Assembly (NCBI GenBank): GCA_963732635.1
Contig: CAVTAL010000005.1
Coordinates: 310,001-374,000 of the forward strand
From: JAKFWF01 sp963732635
GTDB lineage: Bacteria; Pseudomonadota; Alphaproteobacteria; Rhizobiales; Hyphomicrobiaceae
Direction of reading: 5' to 3'
Length of the DNA: 64,000 nucleotides
How positions within the stretch are numbered: the first letter of the stretch is position 1; every line of letters starts with the position of its first letter. Shown here in pieces: positions 27,473 through 39,959 of the stretch. The notes below the pieces were generated by a model. That model was not told where the DNA came from, searched no databases, and was given only the letters and a program-made list of their open reading frames with translations. The translations under genes were made by a program, and so were the position numbers.

Positions 27473-29062
27473 CTAGTTCTTTCGCGCCCAATAGAACAGT
27501 ATTTGATTGTCGGCCCGCTGGTGGATGTCGACCGACTTCGACACGCCCCAGGCCAGCGCCTGCTGATGCAGCGGCAACAATCCAGCTTCCTCGTGCACGA
27601 TCGTGAAGGCCTGCAGGATCAATGCGTCGCGCTTTGCCTGATCAATCTCCTGCGCAACCTGCTCCGCCAGGGCATCCACTTTCGGATTGCAGTAGCCACC
27701 GTAGTTGAACAGCCCACCCCGCCCGTCGGCATCGCGGCAGCGAACCAGGTTCGACAGCACATTATGGCTGTCAAAGGAACCCGGCGTCCAGCCCAACATG
27801 TTGAACGAACTGTCATATTTTCCGGTCGAGCCAGCGAAATCGAAGAATTTGGCTTTCGGCTGCGCATTGACCGCGACCTTCACGTCGATACGCGCCAACA
27901 TCGCCGCCACCGCCGTGCAGATCTCGTCGTCGTTGACGTAGCGGTCATTGGGGCAATCCATCCGCACCTCGAAGCCCTGGGGGTACCCGGCCTCGGCCAT
28001 CAGTTTGCGAGCAGCCGCTATGTCGAAGGGGTGGCGCCGGATTTCACCTGCGCGGGCAAACAGCAGCGGTGAAATCAACAGGGCAGATGGCGTCGACTGG
28101 CCGCGCATGACCTTGGAGTGGATCGCCTCAATGTCGATCGCCTGGTAGATCGCCTTGCGGACCCGCGCATCCTTGAACGGATTGCGACCCTTGACACTTG
28201 AGTACTTGAGTTCGTCGCGGAAGCTGTCGAGATTGAGGAAAATCGTCCGCAATTCCGGCCCGGTCAGCACCTTTGTCGAAGCGCTGCGAGCGATGCGATT
28301 CATGTCCTGCACCGGCACCGGCTCGATCAGATCGACATCGCCCGAAAGCAGCGCCGCAACCCGCGTCGCATCCGACTTGATGGTGGTGAAGATCACTTCG
28401 TCGAGGTTGTGCTCGGCGGCACGCCACCAGTTCGGGTTCTTCTTGAATAGCGTCCTGACGCCCGGCTCATGGCTCACCACCGTGAATGGTCCGGTGCCAT
28501 TGGCCCGCAGTGCCCAGGCCTCAAGCGCGGTTGCCTTTGCGGATTGCGCCTGGGTCGCCCCGACCGATACAGCCCACTTCTTTGAAAACATGTACCAGGT
28601 GTCCCACTCGGCATTGAGAATGGGATTAGGCCTCGAGAGCAAGAAATCGACCGTGTGGTCATCGATTTTCTCGGCCTTCATGTCGGCCGGCGCACGCCCC
28701 TTGATCTGCGAGCCCTCGCTGCGCATCCGATCAAGTGAGAACAGCACGTCATCGGCGGTGAAATCCTCACCACCATGAAACTTCACGCCGCGCCGCAGAT
28801 GAAAGCGCCAACGCGTTGGCGCCAATATTTCCCAGCGTTCGGCCAGCGCTGGCACCACCTTCAACTGCTTGTCGCGCGCCGTGAGCCCTTCCATGACGTT
28901 GCCCATGGCCCCGAGCGTAAATGTCTCGTTGAGCGTATAGGGATCGAGCGCATTGAGATCGCCCTGGAAGGCATAGCGCAGCGTCACGGCGTTGGCGCCG
29001 CTGCCACTTGCGCTAAGCAGCGCGGCGAACACGAGGGACGTCCAGAGTTTCATTCTAGCCAT
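27473..29062 (-). CDS. Peptide-type ABC transporter substrate-binding protein B
   Basis: 529 aa, with a signal peptide (MKLWTSLVFAALLSASGSG within the first 25 residues) and the same domain plan as protein A. Long shared blocks include FQGDLNALDPYTLNETFTLG, FRDELKYSSVKGRNPFKDAR, MDCPNDRYVNDDEICTAVAA and FNMLGWTPGSFDSHNVLSNL. Differences are spread throughout, so the copies are diverged paralogues rather than an assembly duplication. First gene of the - strand operon. The 264-bp gap to the divergent M20 gene should contain both promoters. Confidence 0.9.
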   Translation of the reverse strand: MARMKLWTSLVFAALLSASGSGANAVTLRYAFQGDLNALDPYTLNETFTLGAMGNVMEGLTARDKQLKVVPALAERWEILAPTRWRFHLRRGVKFHGGEDFTADDVLFSLDRMRSEGSQIKGRAPADMKAEKIDDHTVDFLLSRPNPILNAEWDTWYMFSKKWAVSVGATQAQSAKATALEAWALRANGTGPFTVVSHEPGVRTLFKKNPNWWRAAEHNLDEVIFTTIKSDATRVAALLSGDVDLIEPVPVQDMNRIARSASTKVLTGPELRTIFLNLDSFRDELKYSSVKGRNPFKDARVRKAIYQAIDIEAIHSKVMRGQSTPSALLISPLLFARAGEIRRHPFDIAAARKLMAEAGYPQGFEVRMDCPNDRYVNDDEICTAVAAMLARIDVKVAVNAQPKAKFFDFAGSTGKYDSSFNMLGWTPGSFDSHNVLSNLVRCRDADGRGGLFNYGGYCNPKVDALAEQVAQEIDQAKRDALILQAFTIVHEEAGLLPLHQQALAWGVSKSVDIHQRADNQILFYWARKN

Positions 29063-29326
29063 CTGTCAGGCATCTCCGACGGTAAAACCGCACACGAGCC
29101 GTCTCGCTCGTGACATCGATACGAGGTTCGCTTCCAAAGCATCAGAGCAAAAGTCATACTGCAGCAACTATCGGGTCTGGTCTAGGCGGTGGGCGTCGCA
29201 GCTGCCGCGCACTTGATCAGTTGGCTCGACCGTTTTCGCAAGCGTGCAGCCCGCGACCTGGGCCTTGACGCCTGCCCCCGGCGTCACTCAACGTTCAATC
29301 GCCGATAGCACCGAAGGACCGACCCA

Positions 29327-30493
29327 ATGCCGATCGTCAACCGCGTTGCTGCCTTCGCAGACGAGGTCGCAACCTGGCGGCGGGACATCCACACCCACCC
29401 CGAACTCGGCTTCGACGTCACCCGAACCGCCGCGATCGTTGCCGCAAAACTGAGCGAATTCGGCTGCGACGAGGTCGTCACCGGCTTTGCCCAATCCGGC
29501 GTCGTTGCGGTGATCAAGGGCCGCAACAGTCGCTCCGGTGGCGTCATTGGCTTGCGCGCCGACATGGACGCCCTGCCGATCACCGAGATCACCGGCTTAG
29601 CCCACGCTTCGAGGATCGCTGGGCAGATGCACGCCTGCGGCCATGACGGTCACACCGCCATGCTGCTCGGCGCGGCAAAGTACTTGTGCGAAACGCGCAA
29701 CTTCGACGGCACCGCAGTACTGATCTTCCAACCCGCCGAAGAGGGCGGCGGCGGCGCCAAGCTCATGGTCGAGGAAAAACTGATGGAGCGCTTCGGCATC
29801 CAGGAAGTCTATGGCATGCACAATTGGCCGGGCGTGCCGGTCGGCCAGTTCGCCATCCGGCGCGGCCCGCAGATGGCCGCCGCCGACCGCTTCAACATCA
29901 CCGTGCACGGGCGTGGCGCGCACGCGGCGCAGCCGCACATGAGCATCGATACCTTGGCGATTGGCTGCCAACTGCATCAGGCATTGCAGCTGATCGTGGC
30001 GCGCAACGTCGATCCGCTCGATCCGGCAGTGCTCTCGGTCGCCTTTTTCCATGCCGGCACCGCCCACAACATCATTGCGCCATCGGCAAGCCTGGGCGGC
30101 ACGGTACGCACCCTACGCAAGGAAACACAGACCATGGTCGTGAAGCGCATGCAGGAGACGGTCGACGGCCTCGCCCGCATGCACGACACCAAAATCGATT
30201 TCGAATACCTCTATGGCGTGCCGTGCACCTTCAACCACGACCAGCAGACCGCGAGCGCGGTGGCGGCGGCCCGTGATGTCGCGGGCAGCAACGGCGTCGA
30301 CACCGAGGTGCTGCCAACGATGGCCGGCGAGGATTTCGCGCTGATGCTCGAAGAAAGGCCGGGCGCGATGATCTTCATCGGCAACGGCGATAGCGCCGGC
30401 CTGCATCACCCGGCCTACGACTTCAACGACGGCGCCATTCCCGCTGGCGTATCCTATTGGTCGCGCCTGATCGAGACGCGCCTGCCCGCCTGA
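29327..30493 (+). CDS. M20 family amidohydrolase (hippurate/N-acyl amino acid hydrolase type)
   Basis: 388 aa metal-dependent hydrolase that removes acyl groups from N-acyl amino acids or similar amides. Motifs in order: RRDIHTHPELGFDVTRTAAI, GLRADMDALPI, QMHACGHDGHTAMLLGAA (metal ligands), FQPAEEGGGGAKLMVEE (catalytic Glu pair), HGRGAHAAQPHMSIDTLAIG in the dimerisation lid, and the C-terminal TMAGEDFALMLEERPGAMIF. Divergent from the peptide-type importer, so it may act on the imported compound. Confidence 0.9.
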   Translation: MPIVNRVAAFADEVATWRRDIHTHPELGFDVTRTAAIVAAKLSEFGCDEVVTGFAQSGVVAVIKGRNSRSGGVIGLRADMDALPITEITGLAHASRIAGQMHACGHDGHTAMLLGAAKYLCETRNFDGTAVLIFQPAEEGGGGAKLMVEEKLMERFGIQEVYGMHNWPGVPVGQFAIRRGPQMAAADRFNITVHGRGAHAAQPHMSIDTLAIGCQLHQALQLIVARNVDPLDPAVLSVAFFHAGTAHNIIAPSASLGGTVRTLRKETQTMVVKRMQETVDGLARMHDTKIDFEYLYGVPCTFNHDQQTASAVAAARDVAGSNGVDTEVLPTMAGEDFALMLEERPGAMIFIGNGDSAGLHHPAYDFNDGAIPAGVSYWSRLIETRLPA

Positions 30494-30522
30494 ATCAACC
30501 ATCGATCATCGGAGGAACATCC

Positions 30523-30849
30523 ATGGCGCTCTATGAAATGCGAACCTACACGCTCTACGTCGGCAAGATGGCCGAAGCGGTGAAACTCTACACCGAGCTC
30601 GGCTACCCGGCGATGCAGAAGGGCGGCCAGGACAAAAAGCTTGTCGGCTACTTCCAGAGCGATTGCGGCACCATCAACCAGCTGGTCCATATCTGGAAAT
30701 TCGACGACGATGCCGACCGCCGCGCCCATTGGGCGTCACTTTTCTCGAATAAGGATTTCATCGAGGGGTTCGCTTCCAAGTTCCGACCGCTGGTGATGAC
30801 ACAGGAAGTCAAACTGTTGCTGCCGGCGCCGTGGGGACCGCATCCTTGA
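30523..30849 (+). CDS. NIPSNAP family protein
   Basis: 108 aa ferredoxin-fold dimer protein. The N-terminus MALYEMRTYTLYVGKMAEAV, the middle YFQSDCGTINQLVHIWKFDD and the end (VMTQEVKLLLPAPWGP) are the standard NIPSNAP signature. The start has a GGAGG site 7 nt upstream. It follows the M20 gene by 29 nt and probably shares its transcript. Molecular function in bacteria is not established. Confidence 0.88.
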   Translation: MALYEMRTYTLYVGKMAEAVKLYTELGYPAMQKGGQDKKLVGYFQSDCGTINQLVHIWKFDDDADRRAHWASLFSNKDFIEGFASKFRPLVMTQEVKLLLPAPWGPHP

Positions 30850-30887
30850 GATCGGAATGACGAACTCAACGTGATCAGGAGAGCGCC

Positions 30888-31598
30888 ATGCAGCGCATGA
30901 AATTTGGCGCTCTCGATCTGTCGGTGATCGATCCGCACGAACGCGATACGCAGTACATCTACGACGAGATCTTCGTCGAGCGGCAGTACGATCACCCGTC
31001 GTTCAAACTGTCCGCTTTGCCCACCATCGTCGACGTCGGCGCCAACATCGGGCTGTTCTGCATCTGGGCCCATCAGGTCCATCGGCCCCGTGCCATCCAT
31101 GCCTTCGAGGCGAGCCCAGTGACCTTTGCCTACCTGCAAGACAACATCGCCAGACACATCGATGCCGGCAAGACACAGGTCCATCTGGTCAACAAGGCGG
31201 TCGCAAGTGAAGCTGGGAAGACGCTGATCCTGCATCAGTCGCCACTGGTCTCCGGCATCAGCACGCTGCTCGATCCCAGCCAGGTGGCATGGGTGAAATC
31301 ACTTTCGGACAGCCGCGAGATCATCAAGCATCAAGTACAAACGACGACGCTGTCGGAGGAGATCAGGCTTCGGGATATTCAGATCATCGACCTGCTGAAG
31401 ATCGACGTCGAGGGCTATTACATGGAAGTGCTCGGCGGTCTCGATGACGCCGGCTTCGCCAAGGTGCGCAACGCCGTGATCGAGATCGAGTATGCCGATG
31501 CCACCGGCGCCGGCCCCGACGAGGTCGATCGCCTCTTCCGCGCCAAGGGCTTCAAGACGGATGCGCGCGAGCAGACCCTATACGCTTGGCGCGACTGA
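30888..31598 (+). CDS. FkbM family SAM-dependent methyltransferase
   Basis: 236 aa. SAM-binding motif I is TIVDVGANIGLFCIWA (residues about 46-61). The acidic AFEASPVTFAYLQDNI is followed by the FkbM-specific LLKIDVEGYYMEVLGGLDDA and the C-terminal VIEIEY. FkbM proteins O-methylate small molecules or sugars; the substrate here is unknown. The 191 bp after it (to lexA) hold no convincing gene. Confidence 0.85.
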   Translation: MQRMKFGALDLSVIDPHERDTQYIYDEIFVERQYDHPSFKLSALPTIVDVGANIGLFCIWAHQVHRPRAIHAFEASPVTFAYLQDNIARHIDAGKTQVHLVNKAVASEAGKTLILHQSPLVSGISTLLDPSQVAWVKSLSDSREIIKHQVQTTTLSEEIRLRDIQIIDLLKIDVEGYYMEVLGGLDDAGFAKVRNAVIEIEYADATGAGPDEVDRLFRAKGFKTDAREQTLYAWRD

Positions 31599-31789
31599 CA
31601 AACGACGCCCGTCATCGCGCTGCACCCAGATCTCAACCGGCATACACCAGCAAACCTCGCCGGCCATTCGAACAGGCCGGCGCGTGCCACCGTGGCCAAT
31701 CGCGACGCAACCACAAATACCACCGTACCCGTCGATCGCTTCATGCGGCGGGACGCTGGGCGCATTGCACCCACCCCGCCGCAGACTGC

Positions 31790-32500
31790 TCAATACCGCC
31801 GGATCAATCCCACCAACCGGCCCTGGATCTCAACTTGATCGGGCCCGAAAATGCGAGTCTCATAGGCCGGGTTTGCAGCTTCCAACGCTACAGCAGCACC
31901 GCGCTTGCGCAGCCGTTTCAAAGTTGCCTCCTCGTGCTCGACGAGGGCGACGACAATATCGCCGTTCTCGGCCGAGTCGCAGCGTCGGATAATCACCGTG
32001 TCGCCGTCGTGGATACCAGCGTCGATCATCGAATCACCACGCACCTCGAGTGCATAGTGCTCGCCGTTGGTCAGCAGATCAGGCGGGCACGCGATATCGT
32101 GCGTGTGATTTTGGATCGCACTGATCGGCACACCGGCGGCGATGCGCCCCATTACCGGTACTGACACGGTCCGACTGTCGATAACCGTCGACGGCGGCGG
32201 CACGAACGGCTGCTTGCCGCGACTGCCGTCGATCACACTCGGGGTGAAGCCGGTTCGCTTCGGTGTCGGCGGCGCCTCGGTCGAATTCTCCGGCAACTTG
32301 ATCACCTCGAGCGCGCGGGCCCGATGCGCCAGCCGACGGATGAAGCCGCGCTCCTCCAACGCCGTGATCAATCGGTGGATGCCCGACTTCGACTTCAGTT
32401 CGAGCGCATCCTTCATCTCGTCGAAGGATGGCGGCACACCTTCCTCCTGCATCCGCTTATGGATGAACAGCAGCAGTTCTTTCTGTTTTTGCGTCAGCAC
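31790..32500 (-). CDS. lexA: LexA repressor (SOS response)
   Basis: 236 aa. The DNA-binding domain begins MLTQKQKELLLFIHKRMQEE and has the helix-turn-helix PSFDEMKDALELKSKSGIHR. The autocleavage site is the Ala-Gly of GRIAAGVPIS. The catalytic Ser is in RGDSMIDAGIHDGD and the Lys in HEEATLKRL, both present. The GTG at 32500 is the start: it gives the canonical N-terminus and has GGAGG 6 nt upstream, while the longer frame from a TTG adds unrelated residues. A GTTC-N7-GTTC box about 100 nt upstream indicates autoregulation. The gene is divergent from aat. Confidence 0.95.
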   Translation of the reverse strand: MLTQKQKELLLFIHKRMQEEGVPPSFDEMKDALELKSKSGIHRLITALEERGFIRRLAHRARALEVIKLPENSTEAPPTPKRTGFTPSVIDGSRGKQPFVPPPSTVIDSRTVSVPVMGRIAAGVPISAIQNHTHDIACPPDLLTNGEHYALEVRGDSMIDAGIHDGDTVIIRRCDSAENGDIVVALVEHEEATLKRLRKRGAAVALEAANPAYETRIFGPDQVEIQGRLVGLIRRY

Positions 32501-32598
32501 GTTCCACCTCCCGGCACTGGTATCGCTCGACAGCGGTCGCTTGCAACGACGCGCCCACTCGCCAACGCCACCAAACAAACACGGAACGTACCTTACCT

Positions 32599-32613
32599 GT
32601 TCCTCTAGTGTTC
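32599..32613. promoter_or_regulatory. LexA/SOS box (GTTC-N7-GTTC direct repeat)
   Basis: GTTC CTCTAGT GTTC, a direct repeat with exactly 7 nt spacing, matches the established alphaproteobacterial LexA operator. It lies between lexA and aat, so it most likely autoregulates lexA. The distance to aat (about 150 nt) leaves an effect on that gene open. Confidence 0.8.
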
Positions 32614-32764
32614 CGCAAGCGACTTTCGGAAGGCCTTCGGCGTTGCCAGGAAGCGACCCCTTTTAGACTTTTGCCGAACATCGGCTCGCATTCGACAAGA
32701 AAGCGCCGTAGGCTGCACCCAACACTGCTACCAATACTGCTTCGTCAATTTGAGCCGGAATCTG

Positions 32765-33451
32765 ATGGCCGCCCGCGACGCCCTCAAACGCGAAATTACC
32801 CCGCAGGTCCTGCTGAAGGCCTATTCGTGCGGTATTTTCCCGATGGCGGAGAGTGCGGAGGACCCTCAGCTGTACTGGATCGAACCGGTCAGCCGGGGCA
32901 TCCTGCCGCTTGACGACGTTCGCCTGCCGAAGCGCCTTGCTCGCACGCTACGGCAGCAACCATTCGAGGTTCGGATCGACACCGATTTCGATGCCACCAT
33001 CGCCGGCTGCGCGGCTTCGCGACCGGGACGACGGTCGACCTGGATAAACAATCAGATCCGCACGCTCTATCGCGAGCTGTTCACCCTCGGACACTGCCAC
33101 ACGGTCGAGGTCTGGAACGGCAAGCGGATGGTCGGCGGCTTGTACGGCGTGGCGCTCGGCGGCGCATTCTTCGGCGAAAGCATGTTCTCGACCGAGACCG
33201 ATGCCTCCAAGATCGCGCTGATATACCTGTGCGCCCGCCTGATCCATGGCGACTTCACGCTGCTCGACACGCAGTTCGTCACCGACCACTTGCGTCAGTT
33301 CGGCACCGTGGAGGTCGAACGGCCGGAGTTCCATGCCCGGTTGGAGAAGGCAGTGCCGATCGCAGCCGATTACGCGCGGCTGGATCGCAATGCATCGCCG
33401 CAGGAAATCATCGAAATCATCGAAACGGCGCACGCGGGCCGGGCAAGCTGA
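32765..33451 (+). CDS. aat: Leucyl/phenylalanyl-tRNA-protein transferase
   Basis: 228 aa enzyme of the N-degron pathway: adds Leu or Phe to proteins with N-terminal Arg/Lys for ClpS/ClpAP degradation. Clear family sequence: LLKAYSCGIFPMAES, LYWIEPVSRGILPLDDVRLP, STWINNQI, GHCHTVEVWNGKRMVGGLYG, GGAFFGESMFS and LLDTQFVTDHLRQFG. The ATG at 32765 gives the canonical start; the in-frame TTG at 32750 is less likely. Gene order aat, DUF2155, NDUFA12 is common in alphaproteobacteria. Confidence 0.95.
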   Translation: MAARDALKREITPQVLLKAYSCGIFPMAESAEDPQLYWIEPVSRGILPLDDVRLPKRLARTLRQQPFEVRIDTDFDATIAGCAASRPGRRSTWINNQIRTLYRELFTLGHCHTVEVWNGKRMVGGLYGVALGGAFFGESMFSTETDASKIALIYLCARLIHGDFTLLDTQFVTDHLRQFGTVEVERPEFHARLEKAVPIAADYARLDRNASPQEIIEIIETAHAGRAS

Positions 33452-33475
33452 AATCCGTCGCTGCGTAAGCCGAGC

Positions 33476-33952
33476 CTAGCGCGGCGGACGACGGCGCGTC
33501 GGTATTGGCTGCTCTTCCGGAGTCTGTCCTGCGGCCGCACCACCGCCCTTGGCAACTGCAGCCGCGGCACGGGCGGGCTGGCCGCAGTCCGTCAGCCAGA
33601 CGTCGAACACCGGGTGCTCGACGGCGTTGAGACCGGGACTTTCGGCAAACATCCAGCCGGAGAACAACTTCTTCACCTGCCCATCGAGTTGCGTTTCCTC
33701 GACCTCGACGAAGCTGGTGGTTTTGGGCGGCTCGGTCGGCGGGCGGGAATAGCAGACGCGCGGCGTGACCTTGAGCGAGCCGAACTTTACCGACTGGCCG
33801 AGTGGCACTTCAAGCTTCGAGATTCGCGCTGTCACCTTATCCAGCGTCGCGAACACAGCGACCTGATTCTCGATGCGCTGCGCGTCGGCGGGGACCACCA
33901 GGCAGAGCAGTGCGACAACCGATGCGGCTGCGATCTTGCGGTTCGAAGTCAA
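33476..33952 (-). CDS. DUF2155 domain periplasmic protein
   Basis: About 158 aa. A hydrophobic signal-like segment (IAAASVVALLCLVVPADA) is followed by the DUF2155 core: VAVFATLDKVTARISKLEVP, FGSLKVTPRVCYSRPPTEPP, FVEVEE and MFAESPGLNAVEHPVFDVWL. The tail is Ala/Gly/Pro-rich. There is no ATG near the signal peptide; the TTG at 33952 is the best guess, and the longer frame upstream overlaps the NDUFA12 gene. Function unknown. It ends 24 nt from the aat stop (convergent). Confidence 0.82.
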   Translation of the reverse strand: MTSNRKIAAASVVALLCLVVPADAQRIENQVAVFATLDKVTARISKLEVPLGQSVKFGSLKVTPRVCYSRPPTEPPKTTSFVEVEETQLDGQVKKLFSGWMFAESPGLNAVEHPVFDVWLTDCGQPARAAAAVAKGGGAAAGQTPEEQPIPTRRRPPR

Positions 33953-34065
33953 CGGTCGGAGCCCCGATAAATCTGCAATTCGCGGACTTGGTCTGGTTCT
34001 GTCGTGGCGCGCAATGGTGGCCCCAGTGTGTCGGGCAATCTCAGCCGGCCTCGGGCGCAGCGGGC

Positions 34066-34464
34066 TCACTCCGGCTTCCAGGCCTTGTAGTCGCCGGTGA
34101 CCTTGGCGCGCACGCCCGAACCCAGTATCGAGCCCTTCGGCCGCCACGCATTGGGCGTGCCAGTCATGTTCATTGTATGCGGCTTCTGCCAGGACTTGGC
34201 GCTGTAGGTTTCCTCGGTGGGCGGCGTATCCACAGTATAGTGCAGCCAGCCATGCCACTCCGGCGGGACCTTCGAAGCTTCGGCGAGATCGGTATAGATC
34301 ACCCAGCGGCGCGGAACGCCAAGCGGGCCGACCCCCTTCGTCTGCTTATAGTAGCGATTGCCATAGTCGTCGCGACCGACCAGTTCGCCGCGGCGCCAGG
34401 TAAAAAGGCGCGTGCCCCAGGTATTGCCGCCCCACCAGCTGAAGATCTCGGTCACAATGCTCAT
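34066..34464 (-). CDS. NADH:ubiquinone oxidoreductase accessory subunit, NDUFA12 (B17.2) type
   Basis: 132 aa supernumerary subunit of respiratory complex I, shared by alphaproteobacteria and mitochondria. Diagnostic blocks are SWWGGNTWGTRLFTWRRGEL, VGRDDYGNRYYKQ, RRWVIYTDLAEASKVPPEWH, GWLHYTVDTPPTEE and the C-terminal KVTGDYKAWKPE. The start at 34464 is canonical. The linkage to DUF2155 is the usual alphaproteobacterial arrangement. Confidence 0.93.
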   Translation of the reverse strand: MSIVTEIFSWWGGNTWGTRLFTWRRGELVGRDDYGNRYYKQTKGVGPLGVPRRWVIYTDLAEASKVPPEWHGWLHYTVDTPPTEETYSAKSWQKPHTMNMTGTPNAWRPKGSILGSGVRAKVTGDYKAWKPE

Positions 34465-35117
34465 GGCGTGCCTCTTGGCGCTCGAATGACGACGTTGGGG
34501 TAGCGCAGGCTAGGGGTAAGTGTCCAGCAGCAGGAACGTTGCTGCACATTTGTCACACAGTCGGGGTGCGGAATCGCACTAGCATTTGTGAGGGCGCGAT
34601 CGAGCCGCCTGACTTACCCCCAGGCGTGGCATCGCCGACACCCGGCGCAAACCGCCAATTCATCCGGGTTTGGCTCAAATCATCCACAGTGGTGGACAAG
34701 CGAAATTCGACCCTGGACGCAATATCTAGTAGGGTTGCAGCGGCGACCCACAAGTACTTGGTGTTGGCATTCGAATCGACTAGCTTCGGTTTATCGGAAG
34801 CGGTCGCCCGAGTAAGCGTCGACCACCCACCCTGACGACAAGTTCCAATCAAGAGCCAATGGTTGCCTTTCGTATCCTGAAAGCAGCCCCAGTATCGTGC
34901 GGCCGACGTCCGGCCCACACCGCGTAAGTCGAAGTGCGTGCAGTGGCCCGTCGGCCACCCGTACCAAGACACCAGTCACAGCGTCCGCCCGGTCACTCGT
35001 TCAGTGCCAGGCCAAGTACTGCGTCCCAACATAACGAGCGCCGTCGACCGGGGCCGCAGATCGCGGTCGTGCGTGCGCGCGGCATACAAACAAAACGCGA
35101 AGAGACGCGGGGATAAT
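34465..35117. other. 653-bp gap upstream of nrdJ with a possible NrdR site
   Basis: No gene is supported here. A 139-codon - strand frame (34553-34972) exists but shows no recognisable domain and fills what should be the nrdJ leader. An NrdR-like box is annotated at 34717-34732. I looked for a cobalamin riboswitch B12-box and did not find a convincing one by eye. Confidence 0.5.
34717..34732. promoter_or_regulatory. Possible NrdR box
   Basis: ACGCAATATCTAGTAG matches 12 of 16 positions of the NrdR consensus palindrome (ACACWATATATTGTGT type, with A/T tolerated at the middle-right). A weaker dyad, CCACAAGTACTTGGTG (34748-34763), is centred exactly 31 bp away, the spacing usual for paired NrdR sites. 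It is about 390 bp before the nrdJ ATG, rather far. Confidence 0.4.
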
Positions 35118-38864
<3,747 letters not shown>

Positions 38865-38915
38865 AGCGAGCGATGGTGTCAGACCATGAAAATCTGACGC
38901 CGACTTCACGGTATC

Positions 38916-38941
38916 GTCACGGGCGTCATCTCGTCCGTGAC
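38916..38941 (+). terminator. Hairpin after nrdJ, possible terminator
   Basis: GTCACGG (38916-38922) and CCGTGAC (38935-38941) form a 7-bp stem with a 12-nt loop, between the nrdJ stop and the next ribosome site. There is no T-run, so Rho-independent function is uncertain. Confidence 0.35.
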
Positions 38942-38958
38942 GGCAAATGAGGAAGGCA

Positions 38959-39288
38959 ATGACACTGACGCCTGAAATATTTGGTCCGCCGCCTGCGGCC
39001 GCCACGATTGAATTGGCGAAGCGGCAAGCTGCGGTCATAACCCCTGTCGACATCCTCCACCTCGCCGAACTGGTGCCGGTGGTGCGTGAGCGGTTCGGGC
39101 TGGCCGACAGTTTCGCCGACGACGCGATCCTGGCCAGCCTGCGTGTCATCGCCACTCAATCGCAGCCACGCGAGCGCTGGCGGGCGGCGTTCAGCTCAAA
39201 CCTCGGCGTGGCGCTGGTCGCTGAGGGCCGCGACCTCAATACCGCGCTTAATGCCCTGATCGCCCTGCTACCGAGACCAACGTCATGA
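38959..39288 (+). CDS. Hypothetical protein, 109 aa
   Basis: Not recognised. Begins MTLTPEIFGPPPAAATIELA; predicted soluble and helical, with VDILHLAELVPVVRERFGLA in the middle and RDLNTALNALIALLPRP at the end. The ATG at 38959 has AGGAAGG a few nt upstream, better than the ATG at 38947. Its TGA overlaps the ATG of the next gene (ATGA at 39285-39288), so the two are coupled. Confidence 0.6.
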   Translation: MTLTPEIFGPPPAAATIELAKRQAAVITPVDILHLAELVPVVRERFGLADSFADDAILASLRVIATQSQPRERWRAAFSSNLGVALVAEGRDLNTALNALIALLPRPTS

Positions 39289-39895
39289 GCGCCTCGAAGA
39301 AACCGCCGGTACCGGCCTCAGTTTACCTCGTCGCCGACAATCTCGACGCGGTGCTGGCGGCGGGCGAGGACCTGCTGGCGCTCACCCATCGAGAGCGGCG
39401 CCGAGAGCGATCCGCTGCGCGCGGCGGCGGCCGACCGCGAGATTCGCCGACCAGATCCGCACTCTCGAAATGACGGTGGCGGCGCGGGCGTTGCAGGCAC
39501 GGGCACGCGCGGCCGAAGTCCGCGCCGCCGACAGCCGCTATAAATCACTGATCAGCCTGTTCATCGGCGGCACCGCGGCGCTGCAGGACGCGGTCGATGA
39601 CCTCGGCGATTCGACCGCCGCCGACTTCCATGCCGGCAGTGATGTCGTGACCTATCTGCGCGCGCGCGCCGTGATCGCTGCCGACGCACCCGGGCTGCGC
39701 CACTTCGGCGAACTGGTGGTGCCCGAAACATTCCTCGTCGCCGAGCGCATCGAGCTTGGCCTGCTGATGAACCTGTGCGCCACCTTCCTCGACCGGCTTG
39801 AGGACCACTACGAGTTGTATGAGGACGAGGAGGGCGTGGTGCCGCCGCCGATTGCCGATGCCGATTCCAGCGCCACCGTCGCCCGCGAGGCATGA
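39285..39895 (+). CDS. Hypothetical protein, about 200 aa, broken by two frame shifts
   Basis: Not recognised functionally. The N-terminal part reads VYLVADNLDAVLAAGEDLLA in the starting frame. A middle part, IESGAESDPLRAAAADREI, is in the second frame (about 39388-39445). The rest is in the third: FADQIRTLEMTVAARALQAR, SLISLFIGGTAALQDAVDDL, then an acidic end. The pieces join into a coherent helical protein if two single-base indels (near 39388 and 39445) are corrected. The downstream open frame from an internal ATG at 39470 is therefore a fragment, not a separate gene. Confidence 0.6.
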
Positions 39896-39959
39896 CGGCT
39901 GGCGCGAAGGACAATTGCCAAGTCGCTGAGCGCGGGAGCCGGCCTCGCGCAACAATTAT

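Noticed and set aside
25878..27476. 532-codon + strand open frame
   Set aside because: Antisense to substrate-binding protein A, with low-complexity Arg/His/Val composition; shadow.
31578..31793. 71-codon - strand frame between the FkbM gene and lexA
   Set aside because: Overlaps both flanking genes, has no clear start or ribosome site and no recognised family.
34553..34972. 139-codon - strand open frame upstream of nrdJ
   Set aside because: No recognisable domain, and it overlaps the NrdR-like site; insufficient support for a gene.
35020..35117. Possible cobalamin riboswitch before nrdJ
   Set aside because: No convincing B12-box could be found by eye; a covariance search would be needed.
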